Shown: piece after piece, positions 52,401-62,079 of the stretch
Layout: each line of letters starts with the position of its first letter
Position numbering within the stretch: position 1 is the first letter of the stretch
NCBI GenBank assembly: GCA_012862575.1
Contig: BLSF01000044.1
Span: 248,001 to 312,000, forward strand
DNA from: Parietichytrium sp. I65-24A
Lineage: Eukaryota > Sar > Bigyra > Thraustochytrida > Thraustochytriidae
Direction: 5' to 3'
Length of the DNA: 64,000 bases
The notes under the pieces: model-generated
What the model saw: the letters and a program-made list of their open reading frames with translations, nothing else
Databases searched by the model: none
Told to the model about the DNA's origin: nothing
Position numbers and translations under genes: made by a program

Positions 52401-55400
52401 GAAAGAGTCAAGTCAAGAGCCTGTTCTCACAATGTCCCAAGACGCTCCAAGCTCAAAATTGGAGCGAGAGCAAATGGTCGCCCCTCTCAAACCACCGTGG
52501 TACTGGCGACTCACTGTCAGTCAATGCCAGTCGTCACTGAGCGCAGCTGGCGCGCACCGCAACCTACCCATAGGTTCGGGGAATGGATCGAATGCGAAAA
52601 ACGCCAGAATTATGCATTTTCCCCTCCCCTTCTCCTTTCTTGCTTCTTTCCATCTAAATTCTTCTCCGTCCAGGCGCAAACAGAGCGCGAGAAACGAGTG
52701 CATAGCGAACGCCGCAAGCGCTGGTTGCGGGCTACGCTTGTTGCCAGGGAGCGCATAGAAGGGGTAGCAGGAGAGGGATCTTCCTATGGCACGCTACAGC
52801 TGCAGTGTACACTTCTGGTGCCCACCGTGACTGTTGCCATTCCATGATTCTGAGGGGATAGGAGCAAAAAGATTGAAGAGATGTGAGTAGTTTGGGATAG
52901 TTTGGGGCTTCTGCTCCCTACGCTCTCCTCGCTACTCTGCTCTTCGACGTCGTTCAGTCCAATTTGCTGCCAGCGGGGTTTTCTATTCCCCTTTTGTCTT
53001 GAAGGGAAATGGCAGAACTTTCCTGGAAATAGCCGTGGAAGGCATTACTCAACTGGCCTTTGAGACGCCCGAGAATCAGCGCTCCACCACTGATGATTGA
53101 CTGTGAATTGACAGTAAACAAATTGCAAGTCCAAAAAAGCTGTGAATGCATGTTCAAAGACCTGTCCGGAATGGATGAATTGTAAAAGTAGGAAGGAGAA
53201 GATCAATGGCTCTGCGCGTGATCCTCTGCAACAAGGCGCAGTTGCAACGTGAGGGTCTTTGCGCAGCGCACTGCGAATCCGCGAGAGAGAACCAGATTGA
53301 AGTGAGTCGACCAGTCCGCCTGAGGACTAGCTGGGAGGTGGATTGACTTGAAAAGGGTACAAGTTGAGAACTCAGCATCGTCAAGCGTGGCGTAAGACTG
53401 GGGACGTAGACAAAGTGAGACCCATAGAAAGATTTTGCGACAGGCTCAACAATAAAAGAGCTCGCAACGAATTTGCGCATCCTGGACACCCATGAAACCA
53501 CTGGAACAAGAATTCAGCGAGTGGCACCAAGCGCTGTCACTCACTCCTTGCGACTGCAAAAGATGTTGAGCTTGCCGCAAACTAAAAGTAGGCTGCACGT
53601 TTGAAGCATGCGATGGGCGATGCAAGAGCCTGCTTGTGCTTGAGCACGAATTACAACAGCTGGCGCGCTTGAGCACGGTGAAAGAGGATTGCAAGGAGGG
53701 AGAACTCTTCTCACTGAGGTGGCGGTTCTGTCATTGTCTCTCAGAGTTTATCGCTTCTCTTTGCCAGGATGGGCGACAGGCTGCGTTTTCAGCGACAAAG
53801 CATAGTTGTGCATGGAGACGAAGGGATAGGGCTTGTGGCATCGGGTTACAGCTAAACGTATTAATAGAGCAGAGTCCTGTCTACGCGGCGCCAAGACCCC
53901 TCGCAGACACTCGACATTCTGGCGGGAGGTATGACAAGCATGACGCTTTTCCCTATCTTGGAAGTTGTAGCAAAATTTGCGCGCAAAGACAAAGCTTGAA
54001 GGTGTTTTGATGATCAGCAAAGGAGGGTTTGGCCTCCGTGCGCCAGCTCGCAGCAATCGTCGAACTGACAAAGCTAGGCTGAATGATAGCTTTGATTTTG
54101 TGAAATCCTTGGGAAGGCTGCAATCCTTGCACATTTTCCCGGGGGCCTGGGTTCCTCGAGTAGATGTGAATGATAGAACCGGTGGCGGTCTCCACCAAGA
54201 CAAAGTTTCCGCCAGGACCAAGGAATCAACTTGGTTCTGAAGTGTAGTGCTTTTCTTCAGAGCAGGAGCAGGGTGTTCAGATTTTCGCTGGCATGGTCAA
54301 TTACTGAAGGAAGGCACTCAACTTATGGCGACAAAAATACTCATCACTTTGTGACTTTGGCCTTGAACGAAGTACTCGAAAATTTCAAGACCAAGTTGTC
54401 TGTCACCATTCAGCAGGAGGACTCAGCCAAGTACATTCTAAAAAGAAGATTACGTTCGCTGTGGAGACGCGCATGTAACTCTTGACATTCTTTTTATCTT
54501 TTGCGAGTGCAGTAGTCCTCCTCTTGGAGCGGATGGCCTGGTCTGGCTGATTCCTCCACTCGGGCGCACCAAGGCTTGGCGCGCCATGTAAAACCGTTAG
54601 ATCGCTTCACCCCACCATATATGGGCACAGGCACGGGGTTAAGAGCTACTCACCACATTCGCGCATTCGCCGCTGCTCCCTCCAATGTAACGCCACGTGC
54701 TGAGTATTGTACCGGCTGCGAGTACACGTACAGGTACAGGTACAGGTCCTCTGTAGCTATTACCCGACTGGTTTAGGACGTTGAAAAAGTGAAGTGAACC
54801 CGCGTCTATGGCCTCGCGAAATGTTGTTGGAATTTGAGTCGATGCCAGGCGCAAAGGCCCGGCGCAAATGCCCGTCGCTGCGCCTCGCAGAGAAGACTGA
54901 TTGCCTATTGGACGGCTTCGAGATACCTGGAGCAAGTAATAGTGGGTCATGCTCTGAGCCATGAGAGAAAACTGGTAGCACAGCTTTTTCTATTAAGTAC
55001 TTAGCGCGGAAAAAGGAAACGCAGATGATCTTTCAACAATCAAAGCTCGGCTTCAAACTGCCAATTCTCCTTCACGGCGCTGCACGCTTATCAATATGTG
55101 CGCATTTCCTAACGATAAATCAGGACCTGCTTGGAAGCGAGTGCGGAAATGGGGTAGAATTGTGCACCGCAACGAATCGTCTTTTGCCGGAATACTTGTT
55201 TTCCGTGCAAGTTCTCGACGGATTTGGACGTCCAAACTTTTTTTTTGTTCGGGCCATTGCCGAAGCCATACGAATTGACAGTCAAGAAGGCTTCTGTCTC
55301 AACATCGCCAACATTGCTACGTTCGCATACTCCACTCGACGGCCAAATTCTGTTAGAAGACAAAAAAATGCACCCGGGTCTTGTGTATACACCATCTGAC

Positions 55401-57324
55401 CTACTTCAACTCTGTGGGGCGTCGCGCCTCGCTTTCATTTTGTAGAGATGCAAAGAGACCGGCGGTGTTGTGTGTGTGGTATAAAAACGAGTTCTACCTG
55501 TGGAACCAAAACTGATTTCCTTCAAATTTTCAGAACAGGTCTTCTGTACGTGCCGACAGTGCAGACACCACTGCATGTGCTCTCCCCCATCTCATTAAGT
55601 CCCGGGAGGCCCGGACGAACATGGTTTTATTGTGTCTACCCACGGTTGCGAATCTGAAGAGCATTGGCGTTAAGCCAGCAACACTACTAAACGTCTCGGA
55701 GATCCTGTCCCCAACGCATTTTCCCATAGGGACTTACTTTTACAAAATTCAAGAATTTTAACTGTAAAACAAAATATCTCAAATCGAACTTCGATGCAAT
55801 CGTACCTGTTTCATCAGTTACTGCACGAATATGCAACGAAACACCTGCGAGGATCTGAGGACTCTGGCATGTCCCGCAAATCCCTCTGAAGCATTGGTTT
55901 TCCAAACTACAAAATTTGATTCCATGGAGGTGGGCCATACACGAAGCGATGCGATGCGATGTTCCTGCATCAGTAGCCAATCGCCACGCCATGCTACTGA
56001 GGCAGGCTGAGTACCAACTCTTCAACGGTCTTGTCGGCCCTGTGAGTGTGGAGCGAGCCATGCCAAGCGTGTCTCCCAGAAGCATTCAGCATTTTCTATT
56101 TTTTTGTTTATAAGCGGTCTTTAGCAGAGAAGCTAAGGCGATCATCGCCTATTTACTCACCACAGCTTTCTCCTTCCTCCTCAGGTGCTTCGCGACATTT
56201 GCGGAATTTGCGGCATCAAGAATTTTGAGTCACTCTTGATTTTGGGAGGTTTGGGAGGGAGATTGTTCGGCACTTTTCCTTGCTCGGTAGTGTACATCTC
56301 AGAGTACGACTGTGTAGAGTATCTTAGGACTAGGAAAGCAGAACTCGACGGTTTTTTTTAAATCTTTTCATCATCACATCACATTCACATCATCACATCA
56401 AGTTCACAGCATTCATTATCATTTCATGCAAAGTTTTGTTGAGTCCTCTCCGGTGAGAAGATGCTCGATACGCTCCAAGAAATTTCAATCCAACTCTCGG
56501 CGAATAAGAAAGGTCATGGTCAACCGTTCGGTTGTACACGTCCAGTAGTATTATACTGACTTCTCAACTCACCAGCTGTTAGGAGTGCGGTTCCGGAAAA
56601 TACGGTTTGGAACTTTCCTAGTAGAGCGTGGATAGGGCCTTGGCAATCAAGCGTTAAGACCATCTTGATGATAGTAAAAGAACCTGTTCCGAATGATTTG
56701 TGCAGTAGATAGTGTCAGGGAAAAGCCTAGTCACTCTTAAAACCCGCGGGATAATTGCGTAAGCTTTTATGCACGCCCTCGATGATCGCGAAAATAAACC
56801 ACCACTGTGTTGCCTTTCTCCCGTAGGCTTTGCTAATGGGAGAAGAGTTCCGATGTGAGGGAAAGATTCTGAGATGTGAAAATTGCGCGTAGATTCAAAC
56901 ATCTTATAGTATTCATTAAATCGTTGCATATCCTTGCATGCACGCTGTACTGGCAGTCCAGAGTGCTGAGCCCCCAGAGTCCCAGTCAAGCACGGAATCA
57001 GCTACGTAACCGTTAGCCCTTCTTTCACGTGCCTCCTCCCTCTCACAGCCCATCACACATGCCATTCCTTCCCTCACATCCCCCCCGAAGTTTGAGCGAA
57101 CTGGAGTGAGAGAGCGATGTGTCTAACGCGCATAAGACCACATAGCATTACGTTGTAGGTCGAGATAGCCAGAACCTTGATGAAGTAAGCCCAGAAAGCA
57201 AGCGAACAAAGCGAGCGAGGGAGCTTGCATGAATCAGGACTGACTGAGAGAGACGGAAGAGGGAGAGAAGGGAAGGAGACGTGTGACGTAAGAGGAAACT
57301 AATTTTGATCAACTCACTTTTCAA

Positions 57325-57359
57325 TTGATTGAATGATTGATTGATTGATTGATTGATTG
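57325..57359. repeat. (GATT)n microsatellite
   Basis: About eight GATT units with one GAAT variant, in the gene-poor block 755 bp before the orphan gene ATG. Confidence 0.9.
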
Positions 57360-57775
57360 TTTCTTTCTCTTCTTCCCCCCCGTCTGCCGGGAGAGGAAGG
57401 CATCACAGAAGTGGATCGAAAATCAATTCACAGTCGGTTCACAATGCTCCTCCCACTACGTCCCAGCCGGAAGAATCTAATGCCAGTCCGTCGGTGCATG
57501 CGTCTCACTGACAAGATGAATAGTCAAGTACTAGTACATGAATACTAGCTTGCTTTTTCGCAAGAGTTGGTCTTTCTGTCTTTCCTTCATTCACATTTCG
57601 AGTCACAACTTCGTCTCACACGTTCTCGCACTCTCAGGCAATTCGTCTACCGCGGTTAGAGAGCCGCGTGAAAGAGGGAGTCTAACTGCTCTAGCCGCAG
57701 CCTACAAGCCCGGAGAACGGAAGAGTCAAAGTCACCAGAGAGAGATTAAATTAGATAGAGTGCTAGCGAGAGGAA

Positions 57776-57840
57776 CAGAGAGAGAAAGAGAGAGAGAAAG
57801 AAAGGGGAGGGAGAGAGATGGAGAGAGGGAGAGAGGGAAA
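57776..57840 (+). repeat. GA/GAAA purine tract upstream of the orphan gene
   Basis: About 65 bp almost purely of A and G, 275-340 bp upstream of the ATG at 58115, with the purine strand in the sense direction. Confidence 0.8.
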
Positions 57841-58114
57841 AGTTCTCAGGTGCAATAGTTGCAGACAGAGAGAGAGAGAGACGTGGAGTTCCCACCTTGG
57901 CGAGTGCATAGAGTGCAGTGAGTGCAGAGCGGGCTTCGAGCTAGTCCATTCCGGGACCAGAAACGCGCAGTGAGACTTGGGCGTGCAAAAAGCTCAGACC
58001 TCGTTTTTGCACACAATAAGCAGGTCGCAGACGTGCAAAGCCGCAAGCGCCAGGGGTTACTCACAAGACACAGAAGACGACAGAGACCGAGACGCGAAAG
58101 CGCGCAACGACGAA

Positions 58115-59614
58115 ATGCGCTTGCGCGAGCATATGGACGTGCGCGCGGAGGTGGCCATGGGCCACGAAGCAGAGCACATGCCACAGAAGCTGGCGAATGT
58201 GCCCATTGTACACAAGACTCCTGCAGCGGGTAAGACGGTGAGGCGCGCCGCGAACCTTGGGGAGTCGTCCTTTCAGGTGTTCATGCGATTTGCTCAGATG
58301 GAGAGTCTGGGCGGCGGGGCTGGCGAGAGAATCCTGAGCACCGAGTGCTTCGAAAACTGGCTTCAAACACGCAAGAGCGTTCCGAAAAACCCGCCGCGGG
58401 CATTTAAAGATGCCATCAAAGTGATTTTGCAGGGTTCTTGCCGGTGTAGACCCTTTCCCGAGGAGGTGGAAGCCGATCTTCTTCGCGTAATTCGCCGCAA
58501 GGATTACAGCTGGCCTTGCTTTCAAGAGATGCAAGGTTGCAACATTGGCAAAAGGGGTTGGCGCATCCTCGGTTACCACGAGACCCGGCTGTCAGGTGCG
58601 CCACCCCCCGCAAACGCTTTCTCTGACTGCGCAGTACGCAAACGAAAAGCCTCAGTGATTTCATGTAAACGCAAACGCTCTGCAGCTCCGACCAGAGAGT
58701 CTTCTGACGTAGCTCTGCCCGAACAGTTTTCAAGAAACCTCCACGAAATCCATCCACACTCGGAATTCAGCACATTTTCAATACCGACAGAGTATTCAGC
58801 CCCCCCTCAGACGTTGGCAGAAGGCGCAGAGGTGAAAGTGGAAACCATTCTGGACGCAGTAGATGTCTCTTCGTTCTTAATTGAAACACTCCACGACTCG
58901 CCAGACTTGTCGCAGCCTTCTCAAAACTTCGCAAACACGGGCTCACCTTACCCGTACCACGCCAAACCAGCTTACTCGCAACCTCAGTACCCTTCTCCGC
59001 CTTCCAGTAAGGGGGAGTATCAAGAATACCCCGAGATCGAGCCCTCCAAGGAGTACTTTTCTGCAGCAGTACCCGAGTTGCCTACTCGATCGACCTACGA
59101 CACGTTCAGATCCATATGCGCAACGTCTTCCAATGACCATGATCTCAGATCCATTATGAACCGACACATGGCAAGCGGAGATCCAAGACTGGATGCGTAC
59201 TTTCTCGCGCCAGCCCCCGGACACGTCCAGGAGCTCTGCTACGCTCCTTTCGTCGTGAACGGGTCCGCCGAGGTCGACCTGATAGTGGACGACGCGTTTT
59301 ACGGGCCAGGAATCACGTGCTATTTTTCAGGCTCGACTTCCGAGTTTAGGTTCTCCGAGTGCGCGGTCATGAATTTGCGGACGCTGATGCTCCTCAAAGA
59401 GCGTCTGACGAGCCAAAAAACGAACATGCCGCTATATTGTCGAGGAATATGCGGCGACAAGTGCATGCTCTACTCTATCACCAGAAACGGAGGTAGTTGC
59501 CGAGTTGAATTCATGGACGTTTCCAATCACAACCAGAGCTACCTGCATCTTGCGCCCATCTTTCCGGTTTCTCCCTACCGGTACCCTTGCGAAGCACTTG
59601 AGTTTGCAGATTAA
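58115..59614 (+). CDS. Orphan protein with nuclear-localisation features
   Basis: 499 aa from the first ATG at 58115; the frame is open upstream from TTG at 57977, so a longer start through a 5' exon is possible. I do not recognise the family. Residues about 45-165 look like a compact domain (SSFQVFMRFAQMESLGGG, ECFENWLQTRKSVPK, FQEMQGCNIGKRGWRILGYH) with several Trp and Cys. A bipartite basic stretch RKRKASVISCKRKRS (about 175-189) looks like a nuclear signal. The middle is Ser/Pro/Tyr-rich and probably disordered. The C-terminal 140 residues look folded (ITCYFSGSTSEFRFSE, LRTLMLLKERL, CRVEFMDVSNHNQSYLHL). A transcription factor or adaptor is plausible, but this is inference from layout only. 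Confidence 0.6.
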   Translation: MRLREHMDVRAEVAMGHEAEHMPQKLANVPIVHKTPAAGKTVRRAANLGESSFQVFMRFAQMESLGGGAGERILSTECFENWLQTRKSVPKNPPRAFKDAIKVILQGSCRCRPFPEEVEADLLRVIRRKDYSWPCFQEMQGCNIGKRGWRILGYHETRLSGAPPPANAFSDCAVRKRKASVISCKRKRSAAPTRESSDVALPEQFSRNLHEIHPHSEFSTFSIPTEYSAPPQTLAEGAEVKVETILDAVDVSSFLIETLHDSPDLSQPSQNFANTGSPYPYHAKPAYSQPQYPSPPSSKGEYQEYPEIEPSKEYFSAAVPELPTRSTYDTFRSICATSSNDHDLRSIMNRHMASGDPRLDAYFLAPAPGHVQELCYAPFVVNGSAEVDLIVDDAFYGPGITCYFSGSTSEFRFSECAVMNLRTLMLLKERLTSQKTNMPLYCRGICGDKCMLYSITRNGGSCRVEFMDVSNHNQSYLHLAPIFPVSPYRYPCEALEFAD

Positions 59615-60543
59615 AAGAGCTCACCGTCGAAACTTGCCACTCCTCCTGTCTTGATGCCCCTCTCACTGTCTCAATAGACCTCATTAGAACATCACCTTAG
59701 CTAAATTTGATCAATGACTTTTTATTGTGAACTACCAATCCACTAAGATTTACAATATCTCTCATATTTAAGGTAAACCATAGCCGCAACGATAGGTAGC
59801 CATAGATACTATTTATATTATTTGATTTTGAAATATATTTCTACAGTTCAAAAAATACGAAACTAGACGGGAGGGTGCCTTGATCGTCATTTGAAAATTT
59901 GAAAATTCAATACACGTTGGTTCTTGATTCAAGAACCGGAAGCTTACGCCCGCGCGGTTTGACGCCAGCCTACAGAATGCGCTCTATGTATATCGCATGA
60001 CCCACAACACGCCTACTAGCTCAAGAGAGCCAATTCTTTGAGCATACAGCCCACCGCAAAACTGCTTTGGTTCCGGAGGCCAATAATCGCCACACCCTTG
60101 CAGGCCAATAAATGCCCACTTTCCACTCACCAGCCTCTCGAGTCCCTCGAGTACATCACCAGACCCTTACCATCTCAACTACTCCAAACACTACTCTGCG
60201 CAAAGAACCGGGCACGCCGTGCACTCCCCTGCGCGCCCTCCCTCCACTCCTACACACTTGCATAGCTGGCGCCTATCCTCGTGCCGCCCCCCCTTTTTTT
60301 TTCTCTCTCTCCACTTGCATGCACTCCAAACAAACCAGAGCAACCCAAACTTCAAACTTCAAACCCCGAACGCTCCTCTCAGCAGCAGCAAGAAAGAAAG
60401 AAAGAAAGAGCAGAAAAGAGAAGAAAGGAAAGGGGAGGAAAGGAGAGAGAAGGTTCTTCGGCGGCAGGCAGCGGCGAGGGAGCGGCAGACCCCTAACTGT
60501 GCGGGGCGCGAGGAGAAGAGACAAGGCGCACGCGGCGAGCAGG
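59615..60543. promoter_or_regulatory. Orphan gene 3' flank and RAD51 promoter/leader
   Basis: 929 bp between tandem + genes. The left half is A/T-rich. The right part has a CT-rich stretch (60280-60312) and a GAAA/GGAA purine tract (60391-60475) that ends about 70 bp before the RAD51 ATG. No gene seen. Confidence 0.5.
60391..60475 (+). repeat. (GAAA)n and GGAA purine tract in the RAD51 leader
   Basis: Four to five GAAA units followed by a mixed purine run, on the sense strand of RAD51. Confidence 0.8.
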
Positions 60544-61864
60544 ATGGGCGACATGATGATGGCCGAGGAGGCGTACGTGGACAACCAGATGGCGGTAAGT
60601 TGCGCGCGCGGAGGGCGGCGTCGCGGGCTGTTGGCGCGGTTGGCATGGGCGGCATGGGTGGCATGGTGGCACGGGCGGGGAAGCTGACGAGAAAGTGCGT
60701 ACGTTGTTGTTGGTGGTGGTATGTGCGGCCGACAGGAGCAGGAGGACTGCGGGCCATCGCACATTGAGCTGCTGGAGTCGCACGGAGTGAGCGCCACGGA
60801 CGTGAAGAAGCTCAAGGAGGCGGGCTTCCACACGGTGGAGGCCATCGCGTACGCGACCATGCGGCACCTGTGCGAGGTGAAGGGAATTAGCGAGAACAAG
60901 GCGCTCAAGATTCAGCAGGAGGCGAAGAAGATTGTGCCCATGGGCTTTACTACCGTACGTGAATCACTGTGTGTTTGTGTTTGTGTTTGATTTGGTGATT
61001 GGGTTTGGTCGCGTCTTGGCTGGCCTGGAGTGTGGGTGAGGGTGTTGTGTGGCGTATGTCTCTTGCACTTGTTTCGGAGAATAAGCTGACCGTTGAGAGT
61101 GAATGAGGCAGGCGCGCGAACACTTGAAGATGAGAGAGGATATCATCTCGCTCTCCACGGGGTCTAAGGAGCTGGACCAGATGCTTGCGGGAGGTATCGA
61201 GACGGGCTCGGTGACGGAGCTGTACGGGGAATTCAGGACCGGTAAAACGCAGCTGTGCCACACGTTGTGCGTAACTTGCCAGCTGCCGACTTCACAAGGT
61301 GGCGGCGAAGGCAAGGCCATCTACATCGATACAGAGGGCTGCTTTCGCCCAGAGAGACTGCAGGCGATCGCCGAGCGCTTTGGATTAAATGCCGACGATG
61401 TTCTTGACAATGTCGCGGTCGCCCGAGCCCACAACTCGGAGCACCAAATGCAGCTTCTCTCGCAAGCATCGGCAATGATGGCAGAGAGCAGGTATGCTCT
61501 TATTGTCGTGGACAGCGCCACGGCCTTGTTCCGCACGGACTACCAAGGGCGAGGTGAGCTCGCTGATCGCCAGCAAAATCTGGCCCAGTTCCTCCGCAAC
61601 CTCACACGGCTGGCGAACGAGTTCGGTGTCGCGGTAGTCATCACAAATCAGGTCGTGGCCTCTCCTGATTCTTCCGTTTTCGCCAAAGACCCTATCAAGC
61701 CCATTGGAGGAAACATCATCGCCCATGCCTCGACGACCCGCCTCAAGCTCAGAAAAGGCCGCGGCGAAACGCGTATTTGTAAGGTCATCGACTCCCCCAC
61801 TTTACCCGAGAGTGAGGCTTCATTCGCCCTAACTGGCCAGGGAGTGGCAGACGCTGCCGAGTAA
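60544..61864 (+). CDS. RAD51: DNA recombinase RAD51
   Basis: Strand-exchange ATPase of homologous recombination; forms nucleoprotein filaments on single-stranded DNA. Three exons: 60544-60594, 60736-60954, 61112-61864, with introns of 141 bp (GTAAGT) and 157 bp (GTACGT). The product is 340 aa, the usual size (human 339). The splice joins give an N-terminal helix-hairpin-helix domain ([20 protein letters not shown] to [10 protein letters not shown]), then the RecA core: [14 protein letters not shown], Walker [10 protein letters not shown], Walker [27 protein letters not shown] and VVITNQVVA. These favour RAD51 over DMC1, which has a different N terminus and core signature. The acceptor of intron 2 was set to restore a full domain; a few bases either way would break the frame. 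Confidence 0.95.
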
Positions 61865-62079
61865 TCAATCCATTTTTCGGGGCATGTAGAAAGTATATCC
61901 ATTTTTTTAAATAAAATAATAGACGATTCCGCCTTGCAAATCGTGCAGTACCTTGACGTATAAGAGCACAAACACGGACATAAAGAGTCAAATGAGATTT
62001 TCTTTTACTTAAAGAGAGACTGCGCTGCTATGTGTTGGGAAAGACTTGTGGCCATCACAAAATGAGTACAGCGGAGAAA
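61865..62079. other. Convergent 3' region of RAD51 and DCTN1
   Basis: 215 bp between two convergent stop codons. AAATAAAATAAT at about 61909-61920, shortly after the RAD51 stop, could be its polyadenylation signal. Nothing else is seen. Confidence 0.5.

Larger units (their letters stand above)
49470..58114. other. 8.6-kb stretch without a convincing gene
   Basis: Both strands are broken by many stop codons; the longest frames (about 130-160 codons, for example near 50329, 53748, 55687) lack domains, coding-like composition or splice-consistent neighbours. The left edge must hold the promoter of the secreted-protein gene, with a CT-rich tract at about 50005-50055. The right edge holds a (GATT)n run at 57325-57359 and a purine tract at 57776-57840 before the next gene. 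Variants of AGTACTGAGTACC recur at about 49752, 50570, 50947, 54701 and 57526. No tRNA, rRNA or snRNA was recognised. Faint, frame-shifted similarity to a copia-type RNase H near 53380-53560 is too weak to call. Confidence 0.6.

Noticed and set aside
53380-53560. Weak copia-type RNase H pattern on the - strand (a DSAW...SSGF block then SWVSRMRKFVASS)
   Set aside because: The blocks lie in different frames, about ten residues between them are missing, and the following catalytic block is absent, so chance is as likely as a decayed retroelement.
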